Shown one piece after another: positions 51,946 to 64,000 of a stretch of DNA of 64,000 nt. This stretch comes from Megamerina dolium. Lineage: Eukaryota; Arthropoda; Insecta; Diptera; Megamerinidae. The notes beneath the pieces were generated by a model. The model saw only the letters and a program-made list of their open reading frames with translations. It was not told where the DNA came from and did not search any database. Each line of letters opens with the position of its first letter. Positions within the stretch are counted from its first letter, which is position 1. The position numbers and the translations under genes are program-made. The stretch lies in assembly GCA_963854835.1 (NCBI GenBank), contig OY978526.1, positions 15,207,277 through 15,271,276 of the forward strand. Direction: 5' to 3'.

Positions 51946-53352
51946 AAGGGTTATCCATTTCGCGGTTTCAAAAGTATAGGGCTAGAATTCGAGATCTGTC
52001 AAACTGAGTTGTTAAAACAATTTATTTATTTATTTATTTATTTAATTCCATTTTTGTTCACATATAAGATATAATAATCTTTTACATGCGCAGAGTAAAC
52101 ATGCAATAACAACTTCAAAGATATTAACATATATTCTTTTTCAGCTCAAAGTCTGACATTTGCGAAAACGGATCGCTTAACTATCGCACAACGCATTAAA
52201 ATTGTAAAAACCTACTACAAAAAATGGTGATTCTGCCACAGCCACATATCGTGCTTTAAGAGGAGATTATGGTTTACATAATCGTCCAACTACGCAAGCA
52301 TTTGGCAAAATTGTGAAGAAATATGAAGAGACTGGATCGGTTACAGATATTGTAAGGCCTGTGCATCATCGTTTCGCTCGTACCACCGAAAATATCGCTG
52401 CTGTAAGTGAAAGTGTTGCCGAAGACCCGAATGTGTCGATTCCTCGTCGTTCTCAGGAATTAGGACTGTCTTACGGCACATTATGGCGTATTTTGCATTT
52501 GGATCTACATCTACATCCATATAAAATCCAGCTCACACAACAACTGAAGCCAGCTGACCATTCACAACGTCGTAGATACGTCGAATGGGTGCTTGAACAA
52601 CAGGCGGTGGACGGCGATTTTTCGAACAACATTTTCTTCAGCGACGAAGCACATTTCTCACTCGGTGGGTATGTTAACAAACAAAATTGTCGTATTTGGG
52701 GTTCTGAGAATCCTCAAGTAATTGAAGAGAGGCCACTAAATCCACAAAAAGTCACTGCTTGGTGCGTTCTTTGGTCCGGAGGTGTGATTGGACCTTACTT
52801 TTTCGAAAACGACGATGGAACGACTGTCACCGTCAATTCGGAGCGTTATGGTCAACCGACTTTTTTTTGCATGCTATTGAAGAATACGACTTAGAGAATA
52901 TGTGGTTTCAACAAGACGGTGCCACATGCCACACAACTCGAGCGAATATGGCTTTATTGCAAGAGAAATTTTCTGGCCGCGTAATTTCTCGTAGTGGCGA
53001 TATCAAGTGGCCACCAAGATCATGCGATTTGACACCGCTTGACTTTTTTTTGTGGGGCTACGCGAAAGACCGTGTTTATGCAGATAAACCTTTAACTCTT
53101 GAGCACCTAAAAACCAACATTCGTCACGTTATGGCTGAGATACCGCCCAATATGTGTCAAAAAGTGGTCGAAAATTACCTCAAAAGAATCGATGCTTGCA
53201 ACAATTCGCGTGGTGGTCATTTAAATGATGTAGTATTTCACACATAATGTCAACGTTCAAACTTTATAATAAAAAAGAAATATCATGATAAAAAATATTT
53301 TATATGTGTTTTATTTACATTTACTTTTGAAACCGCAAAATGGATAACCCTT
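51946..53352 (+). mobile_element. Nearly intact mariner, DD41D (rosa-type), 1407 bp
   Basis: Complete element flanked by TA on both sides (51944-51945 and 53353-53354). The terminal inverted repeats both start AAGGGTTATCCATTT and continue, with one mismatch, through GCGGTTTCAAAAGTA. Inside is a transposase frame on the plus strand (52144-53247) with only two single-base frameshifts. A (TTTA)n expansion at about 52021-52043 lies in the 5' untranslated part. Clean ends and low decay suggest a recent insertion compared with the LINEs and module arrays around it. It lies in the Beat A-B intron, antisense to that gene. Confidence 0.93.
52144..53247 (+). pseudogene. Mariner transposase, DD41D, two frameshifts
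   Basis: Encodes a DDD transposase that would cut and paste the surrounding element. N-terminal DNA-binding part: KTDRLTIAQRIKIVKTYYK (from 52168), then after an A6 run (52219-52224, one base too many) DSATATYRALRGDYGLHN, then RRSQELGLSYGTLWRIL. Catalytic part: FFSDEAHFSLGG (first Asp, codon 52643), QQDGATCHTTRANM (second Asp, codon 52915) and SCDLTPLDFFLWGY (third Asp, codon 53041). The last two lie 126 bases apart, so 41 residues separate them. This is the DD41D spacing of the rosa group. A T8 run at 52861-52868 is one base short and shifts the frame between the first and second Asp. No good ATG is visible at the 5' end. Both shifts are in homopolymers, so sequencing error is possible. As written it is inactive. 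Confidence 0.92.
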
Positions 53353-53589
53353 TATTTAGAGTGACAGAAGTTGCAATAGACATGGCTGTCTTTTAGTGTA
53401 TGATAAATGGCATTTTAGCTAAACATTTCTATTCCATAAACATTGCTGAAATATCATAGAAAGACTGATGTTGCAGCAAAATTTACAAATTGGTTAAATT
53501 TTTATCCAAGTTCTGTGTTTCATTTAGTAAGTTTAAAGAGTGATTTGTGAAATTTATGAACCTTTTATAAATTTAAGTCTTATTGAAGC

Positions 53590-55010
53590 TTAAATACAAT
53601 ACCGCATGACAGATAAATATAGAAACTTTCGAAAAAAATAATACTTTTTTATGGGAGGTAGGCGTAATTTTAATCAGATTGCATTGATTCTAAAACTTGT
53701 CTATCAAATGCTAAATATAATCATTTGTATCGAATTTCAGCTTGATTGACTTTCTATATTCTTGCCATAAGGAAGAAAATCTACATTTGAAAAAATATTT
53801 TTATATGGGGGGTAGGTGTGAATTTCATCCGATTATACTCATTTTCTTACTTAATCATACATTAATGAAATAACTTTACTGACGAAGTTTCATATGTATA
53901 GCTTAATAGTTTCGTCCTCCAAAAATGAATACTTACATACGAAAACATACTTTTATATGTGTGGTTTTCAAGAAACAATTTAAAACAGAGCTTATTAGTA
54001 AAAAAGATTGGGAAGGTGTATAAGAAACATACAAGGTAAACCAGCACATGACGACTCCTACACCGATGATGGAGCTGGTGCGGGTGTATTCGGACAAGGG
54101 AAGAGATACTCTGAACTATTATGTAAGAATACCTCTATGTTTCAAACGGAAGTGTATGTGATAGATAGATGTGCGTACTTTAATCTCAAACGAAATAAGC
54201 GGAAACGCAGAATAGCACTACTGACTGACAGCCATGCAGCTATCAAAGCACTCAAATCTCACCAAATTACATCAACACTGGTGACGGGGTACATTTAAAA
54301 GCTGAACACCCTAGGCCAACTCAATGAGGTGTGGATTCTTTGGGTTTCGGTGCATGTAGGGATCAATAGAAATCAAATGGTAGATAAATATGCCAGGAAA
54401 GGAGCATTAACTCCATTTGTAGGGCCCGAACCATTCTGTGGATTAGGATCGGGTAACATCTCCCGTATCATCTAAGAAGAAGAGGATAGACACAGAAGAT
54501 TATACTGGGAAAACATCCCGATGTTGTCACACTCCAAACTAGCGCTAGTGACATACAACCTAAAACCCTACGAGGACTGTATGATTCTAACGAAGAATAA
54601 CTTGAGAATCATTACAGGATTATTAACAGGGCATTGTAGGATGAACTATCACCTAACAAAACCAGGAATTTTCTCAAATGCTCTTTGCAGGTTCGGCAGA
54701 GGAGAGGACGAGATTGCACAACATGTGATTTGAATTTGTTCCGCCCTGATGCACAAGAAAAGGAAACACCTGGAAGATTTCATCAATACTACAATACTAC
54801 AATTCATCGAGAGAATTGGGCTAAGAGATAAACTCTAGGTCCACGAAGGGGGCACAATAGATCTTATAGGTCGCAGTGCAACATCCCCCAATGATAACAA
54901 TAATAATAATAATAATTTTCATCCAATTTTTCGTTATTTTCAAACTCATCTATTCGTGATGAAAGGTTTTTATGATCGCGTTAGCAACCATCTCATAACT
55001 CATATCATCA
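53590..55010 (+). repeat. Group B array B5, interrupted by a LINE
   Basis: Cores near 53641, 53795 and 53947 (152-154 bp apart). The third module is cut shortly after its core and resumes at about 54918 with TTTTCATCCAATTTTTCG, which matches the sequence expected after a core. The LINE 53968-54917 fills the gap. Confidence 0.7.
53968..54917 (+). mobile_element. LINE fragment: RNase H and C-terminal domain
   Basis: Plus-strand relic. RNase H pieces: SYTDDGAGAGVF (a one-residue variant of the TDGS box), MFQTEVYVID (catalytic Glu present), ALLTDSHAAIKAL (Asp) and QMVDKYARKGA (last Asp). In-frame stops follow at about 54298 and 54472. The C-terminal part reads NLRIITGLLTGHCRMNYHL, then CRFGRGEDEIAQHV, the usual zinc-knuckle-like tail, with the second Cys replaced by Gly. 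It ends in (AAT)n at about 54896-54917, the likely 3' tail. Nested in array B5 and antisense to the Beat gene. The 5' boundary is approximate because the first bases could not be assigned. Confidence 0.82.
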
Positions 55011-55525
55011 GAGCTAGTAGATGCAGATATACACTAGGACTAAAATTGAAATATCACAAAATTATATTTTTGATCATAATAACTTTGTTTCAGAGTTAGA
55101 TCATATGCTTTAATTTAATTGTCTATCAACGTACTAATACAAAACCATTAGAATTGACCCATTTATAGCAGAAACAGTGTGAAACCTTATTTTTCGAGCT
55201 TTCTGTGACAGAACTCTTTTAGAAGCTTTTCGTTGCAAATCGTCACTATTGAAAGAATAGCTCTTATAGCCTGCACGATATGCAAATGTCGAATAACAAA
55301 AATAACAAATTTTTGTATTTCTGACAACAGCCTGTTGTGTTGGTGGAATAGTGATTCGAATCTGGAAGCTCATATAATTGCAATAACCACTGCGGTACTT
55401 ATTCTCGCAAAAATGTACATACGCATTTATATTAATAAAATAAATATGTCGAACATACAAGTCCTTACAATTAATAATGCTTTTTTTATTGTTTTTTTTT
55501 AATATTTTTTTTTTTGTATACTCAC
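55011..55525 (-). other. Beat intron A-B, donor-proximal part
   Basis: Non-coding. Open frames on both strands around 55134-55502 have no recognisable family and may be old element sequence. The Beat exon A donor GTGAGT is at 55525-55520. Confidence 0.55.
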
Positions 55526-55740
55526 ATCAACATGTATGCCAGGAAATGGAAAAACTTTTGTATTCGGAAATTCACCAGGTGTGTAGCGGTAAAATTCCAA
55601 TTGTCCACGATAAAATTTTGCCGAATAGAGCGGTGCATCATCCAAATCGTAAAGGCAACGCAATACAGCATGCTGACCACGTCGCACAGCTGGTGGTTCA
55701 ATGATTAAATTGACATTACGCAATGCACCTTCCACAATTT
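55526..55740 (-). CDS. Beat-family protein, exon A (first half of Ig domain 1)
   Basis: Internal coding exon of a Beaten path family protein. The acceptor is ATATTTGCAG before 55740 and the donor is GTGAGT after 55526. It starts in phase 1 (two bases finish a codon) and encodes 71 full codons: IVEGALRNVNLIIEPPAV, RRGQHAVLRC, LYDLDDAPLYSAKFYRG, QLEFYRYTPGEFPNTKVF and PFPGIHVD. The Cys in VLRC is the B-strand Cys of Ig domain 1. As in other Beat proteins, the usual Trp after it is replaced, giving KFYRG, and an EFYRY(T/V)P motif follows. The preceding exon should supply the signal peptide and end in phase 1. No stop or frameshift is present. The family call is firm, the paralogue (beat-II or beat-V type) is a guess. 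Beat proteins bind Sidestep-family receptors in axon guidance. Confidence 0.93.
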
Positions 55741-58119
55741 CTGCAAATATATACCAGATATGTATATACAATGAGAAACAATATTATTTAGGTATAAGAA
55801 AATATTTAATATAAATTTAAAAAGGTGTAATAAAGAATAAATTCCATATATGTAAAATATTTTAAAGTTTTATATTTATTTTGTTTATTGGACAAAATCT
55901 TTTTATTTTTTTTGTTCGTATGGCTGTGTTATCTTTAAAGCCCTACAATGCATTCCAAAGTATTACTACAATAACAATTGATCATAATATTTGCATAACC
56001 GCTAGTATTATTCTTATTCAATCGATAGTTTAATGTTTTTGCATATACTTACATGTACCTATACATGTATAGTTACAATATGTATGCAACATGCATCATC
56101 GTTTGCATTAAACCGAAACGATTCTAACCTAATTCTGAGCCTTTCGTATCGGTAAGAAAAAAAAAACAAAAATGAAAGAAATAAATATTTAAATCAAATA
56201 GAACGAAAATAGTCGAAAAGGATCAAAATCAAATGCGATATTTTTCACGTTCGATAAAATGTATATAAACTGAATATAAAAATACCTACATACAAACAGG
56301 TATTAAGAGTCACAAGTGTAGTCACATATGAACTAGCAAATACAAAAGTGTCATTGTCATGGATACAGGCTGCTTTGTTAGTTGCTATGTGGGCTGATGG
56401 GTTCGTTAGGCGCTGCTAGTTGCTTGTTGGCAAATACTGTGCAACACGTATATGTGGTTGTTTAAAAAAAAAAAGAAAAAATATAACATACCATTATGGA
56501 TTTCATGAAACTATATATCTGACTGTATATTCATACAGGGGAAATATTTCTCAAATACTCTATGCATATCAAATTGTCAAATGCGTGTGTGAGGGTGTGT
56601 ATTGAGCATATAAATGTCAATAGCGGATTTATTCACATTTATGCACATATATTTAAATGTGTGTATAGACATACATATATGTTACTATTCAAACGTTTCT
56701 ATACGTACAAGTGTATGTGCTTGCGCCATAGTAAGCACAAGCACCTATTCGCCTGATATGGCAATGCAAATAGATTTATATCTGTTTGATAAAGCATGAG
56801 TATATTGACTGACTACATTCAACTAATACATATTGATGTAAATTTATTTTTATCGATATTAACAATATTTTTATTGTCATTTTTCTAGTTACACATACAC
56901 TTTATACATACCATACTCGTATATGCAAACTTTATATATTTGTGAATCATTCAATTGAATTATTTTTAATTTAATCATCTTTTACCTCATTTCAACAATA
57001 TGCATTGTATTATTGAATTAGTTACATTGTAAAATATGTTTACATATTTCTAAAAAAATTGGTTTATGCGTATTAGCGTGGCACTAAAAAATTTAACCTT
57101 TAAAATATAGATCAGCATAAATGAGAAAAGGGGGGAAATTGAACCCTTTACTATCTGAAAAAAATGTTTGAACTGAACATACAATAAAATAAAATATATT
57201 CAACTCTTTTTTGTATTAATATTCAGTTACAATTTCATTAAACTGTGGCAAGCATACTTAAAGTTACTTTTATTCAAATAAAAAGCAATCAACAATATAA
57301 AAAAAATTATCTAGGTAGCTCATATTAAGAACATATGTATTTTAATAAAAATATGTATATTATATCAACATTTGGAATATTACTCGTCATATTATTGAAA
57401 TTTGCATGCATTGCCAATTGGTTAAAAAGTTATTAAGCTTCAATTTTACAATATATTGTTGTATTTTTGATCAAAGGAAGTATATTTATATAAAAATTAT
57501 AATTGCAAGATATTAAAAAAATTAAATTTAAAAGCGAGACGAAATTATTTACTTTATGCAACAAAAATTCGTATGCATATATAGGCAACATATTTACATA
57601 CATGTCTGAATGTAAATATTATTTTTATATAGAATATATTTTAAAAGTCCTGAAAAGTTCACACATGGAAAAATGACATTCACTAACCAAATAGTTAATA
57701 AAAAGTAATACCAATATGGTTGCGCATTGATTCGACTGTACGTAATTGACATAAAGCGAGTTCGTACTGTACTCATACATATGAATACTTGCAATATTAT
57801 TGAAAATTGTTAATATGTATGGTATTCGTTAACGAAAAACTTGTAAGAATAAAAAAAAAGCAAAACACTGTTCGACAAAATTCAACATTATGCAAAATAA
57901 GAAGGTTTTCGCACTTGATTCTAGCTGCAGATAAAAGACAATAATAATACTATACTTGTCCCACTGTTTTGAAAATTTACATCTCATATAAGGATTTTAA
58001 AGTCGGTTGCCATTTTTATATTAAAAAAGAAAAAATTTCATAAAAATATGGACAAAACGTAAAACAAACTAGAGCTGATTTTCATGAAAAAATAGAATCA
58101 TTTCTCTAGTGCAATAGTG
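55741..58119 (-). other. Beat intron upstream of exon A
   Basis: AT-rich, no gene recognised. Open frames at 56420-56799 are repeat-derived (CATA/TGTG-rich). Confidence 0.55.
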
Positions 58120-59345
58120 CTCAAAATATTTGTGGTACTTTTTCGTCCTTATTGCAATAATCAACATTATTGGACAACTATTTGCAATAACGTCGAAATG
58201 AAATATTGTAAAATTTTAAAATAATATCCAAAAATAGTATTTCGATATAAAAAATTTGGGACATTATTGCTAATACAAATTTCGACGTTAATTCAATATA
58301 GCCTCTAGCGTATATAAAATTAGATTCTGATAAGTATGTCTATCATTTAATACAGTTTGCTTTTAAATCTTAAAATACAAAATTCAAAAATACGATACTT
58401 TAATTTCGACAATATTGCAAACAAAACTTTCGACATTAATGTGGTCGACCTTAAATCTGTATTTCTTAATCTTCTTATGTGGCCATAACAAGCGATGATC
58501 GATTTATGCCGAACATATAATGCGGCGCCAATCTTCTCTGCTCTTCGCTTGCTGGCGCCAATTGGATATTCCAATTAAATACCGTCTTCGCTGGAGCGTC
58601 TTCTTCCATTCGTTCGACATGACTTAGCCAGCGCAGCCGCCAGATTTTGATTCGCCTGACTATGTCAATGTCAGTGTACAGCTAATACAGCTCATCGTTG
58701 TACTTTATTCGATACTCGCCATCAACACAAATAGCTCCAAAGATCCTGCGCAGAACTTTTCTCTCGAACACTCCAAGCATCCTCTCATCCGTTGTGGAAA
58801 TTGTCCAGGTTTCTGTGCCATATGTTGGGACAGAAATAATGAAGGACTTGCAGAGTGTTATTTTCGATCTTTGAGAGAGAGCTCGACTACTCAATTGCTT
58901 ACTCATCCAATGTAACACCTGTTAGCAAGAGCTATCATAGGCATGATCTCCAGGCTGACGTCATTACAGTTGTTGATGCTGGTTCCAAGATAGACGAAGT
59001 CCTTCATCTCCTCGAAAGTGTAATTGTCAACAGTGATGTGTTGTCCAAGACGTCGGGATTCTTTGTTTGTAGACACTAGGTACTTCGTCTTAAATTAAAT
59101 CTGTACAGGGTGCATAAAATTGGATTCTTATGAGTCCGTATATTCTACATTGCGAAATTTGATTCCAAATCTAATTGTTTCAAAAATAGTATAATTTCAA
59201 CGTGATTGCAAAATTACTTCATTCGACATTAATTCAGTATACGCTCTAGCACATATAAAATTGGATTCTTATGAGTCCATATGTACCTTTCCAAAAATTT
59301 TGTTTCCAAAGAGTAGTGTTTCAAGAATAAGGAAAGGTAAGCCAG
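58120..59345. repeat. Group D modular repeat, split by a LINE
   Basis: Modules recognisable by CGAC(A/G)TTAAT (58283, 58431, 59224) and AAAATTGGATTCTTATGAG (58316 variant, 59117, 59257). The 59117-59257 period is 140 bp and the 58283-58431 period is 148 bp. Subtracting the LINE at 58440-59097 from the 58316-59117 distance gives about 144 bp. The sequence differs from groups A and B. Confidence 0.7.
58440..59097 (-). mobile_element. LINE reverse transcriptase C-terminal fragment
   Basis: Minus-strand relic. From about 59090 downwards: TKYLVSTNKESRRLGQH, then FEEMKDFVYLGTSIN, then MIALANRCY. After a frameshift come MSKQLSSRALSQRSKITL, SVPTYGTETWTI, MLGVFERKVLRRIFGAI and YRIKYNDELY before a stop at about 58682. 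RRIKIWRLRWLSHVERM is readable after it, and a short tail follows. This is the conserved sequence that follows the YADD box in one LINE type, close in kind to 41985-42785. It is the only LINE in the window in the same orientation as the Beat gene. Nested in the group D modules. Confidence 0.85.
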
Positions 59346-62300
59346 TTTGCTGACTGCTAAATTAATAATTCTGTACCCAAGAATAAGTATAATGTTTTTA
59401 TGTTGTACAGTATCATTAGCTTGCACACACTAACAAATTTTGAAATGCCATTTTATAGGCGGCTGTACATTGATTGCAATAAATGCGAGTGTATTTAATT
59501 AAAACAATAATAAAAATTGTAGCATTTTCAACAACCACCGCGACAAAAGAAATTACAAAATTGATAACAGTACATTGCCATAATAAATTCGAACGATTTC
59601 TGAGAATAAATAATTTTTTTTTATTTTTCAATACTTTATAGAACAAACGGAAATGTACACATGGATATACCAATGTGCATTTAATTTGTTTATATGTAGG
59701 TATGAGTAGGTATATACAATACATACATATATGTATATTCACTAAAATGTATGTGTGTGTGTGGGTGTGTGTGGAGCAGTACACACTACCTCATATCCAA
59801 TGCGTATGGGTTTGCATATAAGCATATACCTATATGTAGTACATATATGTTACTTTTATGTATATATGTACATATAAATGTACGTTTGAGCGCGAATAAA
59901 AATGCATGAACTGGAAGTTATGATAATTTTGAATATTTTTATTTTCTTAGTTGCGACAAAATGATGGCAAGAGGATGAATAATGGAGCAAAGTTGATATT
60001 AGCTGTTAAGAAGAAGTATTCATAAAGGACACACACAATTGCCCTCTTGCGTAAGTATTTAATATTATTTATGAAAATTGAAATATTGTATGGGATAAGA
60101 TACGTAATAAAAACAATTGAAAGCCGTCGACATTGAAACGAGAACGATTTCAACACTAATCATATCACAGGTGTTTATGGTTGCAAGATTATGTTAATTT
60201 GGTAATTTCATTTAGAACATTTTTGTTCATATTTCTTTTTCCTTCTACTCCATTGGAGTGACGAAGTTAAGTTCTGTAACGTTGCGAACATACATATGTA
60301 CAATTGTACATTGACAAAATGTGGCAAGTAATAGATTTTATGCATTTTATTTCATTGTTATTTTTATTGTCTAAAAATTTAAATGAATTCATTATTTTTT
60401 TTTTTTTTTTTGAGCAATTTTGACAGAGGAAAATATAAATCGGTAAATATAACATTTAAAGTGTTTAAATTGTGAGAGTTTCTTTGATTTCTTTTTTCTC
60501 ATATTCATTTATTATTTAGTAAAGATTTTGATATGGAAATTTGAAAAATATTCTACCCAAAAAGTATTCTATTAATATAAACATTAAGGGCAAATATGAT
60601 GCCAATAAAGTGTTATAATAAAAATTTTTTTTTCAAATATCTGGCACTTTTTTTAATTCAAAATATTCTCTTTCTGATTCAATTCGATTTTTAGAACGAC
60701 TCAATAATTATGCAAATACCCTCCCTGGCTCATATTTCACTATTGCTTCCAATGCGGGTGCTAATATATCCCTCATAGGTGGAGATAGAGCATTTTCAGT
60801 AAAAATATTCAGGAGATGAAACGAACGTCGATCATAGATATACAGTATTTCATCACCTTAGGGACGATTCCTAAGCAGTACTATATAATAGCTATTTGCC
60901 GATTTTTCTTGAGTTTTTAAGTTCAGTTTATATGGGTGCCCCTTAAGGGATGAAGATGGAAGTGGGTATGTATGTCTGTGAGAAATTTTATGAAGCTAAA
61001 ATAAATAGGGCTTGGTCATATATATTCCGGGAAAATTTTGAATAATCAAAATTAATAGAGGTTTATCATACGTTTTGCCCATCTATCGGCATCCACTGAA
61101 AAATATAGAAGCGAATTTTATAAAAATGTCAATTTTGTAGAGAAGCTTCCCCAATGGGTAAAGAAAAATTTTGATGAAAGAACTTTAACGGCTGCTGATT
61201 ATACTTTTACCCTGGTCCTGAATCTAATTTCATGGATTTGATAAAAATTTTTTTATTTTGAGGGAGTCTCCTTGTAAAGACAATATTATTAAATTATGAG
61301 GAAAAGCTGGAACACTAAATTTTCCCTAATTTGAGGCTCGTACAACAAATCCGAAGTTTTATGAAAGTTTCCCACATTATAATTCTTTATGAAATTGAAT
61401 ATTTTAAACCGAAGTGAACTAGAAATCGCATTCAAAATTTCTCTCTCCTACATTGACAGGTCTTATAGTATATATTGCTTCTTGTCCCATAATATAATAG
61501 CAGTAATGCGTAGATGAATTATTAAAAAAAAAAACAAAGTAAACAAAAAGAAAAACACATGCCCATCAGCAACCTTAGCTAAAATATATGATGATATTTC
61601 AAGAAAATTGTCCTCATAGGAGTTTTTTTTTTTCAAGTAGCAACAAGCAGCAATCGTTACATGACATTACATCCCGCACTGATTTATTTGATTATTAAGG
61701 CTTTCAACAGCCATTTCAACGTCTTGTAATAACCATAATTTTTAAATTACTTGCCGACGGTAACAATAACAATAATAATAATAACAATAACAAGAACAAT
61801 GTCGGTAACAAACAACCAGGATTTTCTGCACTCACCCATGCTCTTATATTTTAGCAGCATGACCATGTAAATATGCCATTTCCTCTTTTCTAATAATTTT
61901 TGTTTTTTTGTTTTTTTGGGTTGTTTTTTGTTTTTGTTATCACGAATACACGTATATGAACGATTGCATGGATGAAAACATACATATACGAAGAAATATG
62001 GATGAATGAATGATTTGATACTTGGAAGGTAGCTTGGTTGGTTGGTTGGTGCGTAACATATTTTGCAATTGTATTTAATACATTATAACTTATATGTTCT
62101 ATATATATATATATAGGAGTATATATATATGAAGCTTATTGTACAAGTATTATATTACAATATATTGTAGGTATGTAAGGTATATGTATATGTAGTATGT
62201 ACGAGGGTCATATTTTATATTGCCTTTTATTGTTATTGCTGTTATTGTTGATGTTATTTTTAAAAATAATGGCACATAATTTAAAGCTTTTGCAAGAAGG

Positions 62301-64000
62301 AGTACATAGTAGGTGAAGAGACGAAAAACACTTTAGGCATGCACACAACACCCCAACCATTACGAAATTTTTTAAATTAGACTCATAAGTAATAGCAATC
62401 AGAAGGAGAAAACCTGTAGCATCTTGAATTTTTGATTTAAAAAATCTCATGAGGAAAATAAAATTAAATTGTTGTGCTGTCTTTTTTTTCTTTTGTTTTC
62501 AAGTACTCTCCTCAGAATTCTTGTACATGATACATGTGTCGGCAGGCTCTGAAAGAAACTAATTCATTTATGTTTTATATTTTTATAATATTTACTGATT
62601 TTTCCTTTGCCTCATACAGTCAATCACTATTTTCCATTATTGAAAAAATTCTGAAAGTTGAAAGGATAATGTTACAAAAGCCTTGTCATTCGGAATCGAT
62701 TCTACAGTTAGGACCAAATTGACCACGCACAAGAAACCTGAAAAATAATCTATGTTATTAAATTGTGTAGAGCCAGGCACAGGCATATTTACAATTTAAC
62801 ATATTTTATAGTTTCTATTGTGTTGCAGATTTTTCACCCTCAAATTAACACAGAAATAAAATTAATTGCGACAAAAATATGGAGCGGGTATTTTAATGAA
62901 TTTCGGATACGTACAGTATAGTATTTTATGCACGCAAACAAAACACATTTGTACACATCTCTCAGAGTTAATGGCCTCTAATGGCATTTTTTGACTAATT
63001 ATATCGTAAATGGATTTCAGCCATTAATGATGGACAAGGAAGAAGGTAAAAAATAATGTTGAGTATAATATTACTCCCTATCATACCGTTGATACCGTTT
63101 GGGTTTTTGTTGTTATTGTTGTTGTTTACAATCATAAATGCTTAATGAAGTTATTGTACGTTGAATTGTAAAATATTTACACAAGTGTAAAGGAGTAGAC
63201 AATTTTGTGTTGCGAGTAAAAGTGCGTCCATCCATTCATTATAAAAGATTTAAAATATTAATAAAGTTTAATTGAAAATTGCATAAACATACCAACAATT
63301 ATACAATACAATAAGGTGGTATCTACACTATGTAGTTATAAATGTAATTTTGAACAATACCAAGAAATGTTAATGCAGCAATTAAAACTAAATTGTAAGT
63401 TTAACTTTTGATTTTACTCTTTCTCAACAAAAAGAAGAAGAAAACGGAAACAGAAAATACAAACAATTTAAAGAAAATAAGAAAAACTTCAATAGACATC
63501 ATCCCCACCACAAACAACAAGAACAAAAGCAATTTTTAAACAACCATTTTTTACGCACTCTTCCATTTTCTTTGTTCTAAAACTTGTATATTTATATGTA
63601 TTGGAATGAACAAGTTTAGAAAATTGCAGACACATATGTAAAAGCTAAGCTCACACAATGGATAAAAGCATATTGAACCATATACACCTCCATTGGACTA
63701 ACTATGCATATACACTCACTATGATCTCAACCATTGCTAAACAATTTACAACAAGAACAACAACAACAACAACAATTACAATAATAATAATAACAATCAT
63801 GTTATTCAACTATTCTCTATTTATTCAATACCTAGTTATATAAAAATATATATATAAAGTGAACAACAATTTTCGATTTTATATGTGAGAAAACTTTTTC
63901 CTGTTGCAAGCTTCATGTTACGGTCCAATATACTTTAAATAAAAAGCACAATGAAAAGTATAGAAAAAAAAACATTGCAAATTTCTATATATGATGATAT
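59346..64000 (-). other. AT-rich non-coding DNA, right end of window
   Basis: No confirmed gene. 60700-61500 may be an old module-type repeat (TATATGGGTGCCCCTTAAGG next to GAAGTGGGTATG), unconfirmed. (AAT)/(CAA) triplets lie near 61768-61800 and 63750-63795. A short open frame ending in a good donor at 61836 (minus) is discussed in the findings. The upstream part of the Beat gene (signal peptide, promoter) may lie here or beyond 64000. Confidence 0.5.

Noticed and set aside
55134..55502. Overlapping frames on both strands (108 and 89 residues)
   Set aside because: Neither shows a recognisable domain. They lie in the intron beside exon A without matching splice phases.

Overview
This window reads as intronic DNA of a higher fly, most likely a tephritid fruit fly. 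It is very AT-rich, full of short tandem repeats and decayed transposons, and has almost no coding sequence. The tephritid inference rests on the dipteran-type Beat exons and on a DD41D ('rosa'-type) mariner, a group first described from tephritids. It is not a species identification.

The only host gene I can support is on the minus strand: an immunoglobulin-domain protein of the Beaten path (Beat) family of neuronal adhesion proteins. Three internal exons are visible, in transcript order 55740-55526, 48209-48074 and 29202-29069. Their splice sites and phases fit one another. They encode the first Ig domain (split over two exons) and the start of the second. The introns between them are about 7.3 kb and 18.9 kb. 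The signal-peptide exon should lie above 55740 or beyond the window. The next exon lies below 29069 or beyond position 1. I could not identify either with confidence.

The rest is mobile and repetitive DNA. It includes a nearly intact mariner (51946-53352) with TA duplications, good inverted repeats and two homopolymer frameshifts. Two short, differently deleted copies of a second mariner lie at 1045-1370 and 38805-39062. Seven 5'-truncated LINE pieces carry reverse transcriptase or RNase H remnants (14545, 22832, 26690, 41985, 48480, 53968, 58440), and six of the seven are antisense to the host gene. Arrays of modules about 120-160 bp long fall into three groups (A, B, D). Several arrays are interrupted by transposons whose removal restores the module period. 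Group A occurs as two inverted copies 41 kb apart.

No RNA genes, CRISPR arrays or operon-like structure were seen, and I found no convincing new multi-gene system. The most interesting signals are the nucleosome-sized modular arrays with a shared core and nested insertions, a tail-to-tail LINE foldback, a (CCTAA)3 insert flanked by a perfect 12-bp duplication, and a few unverified short exon or small-ORF candidates.
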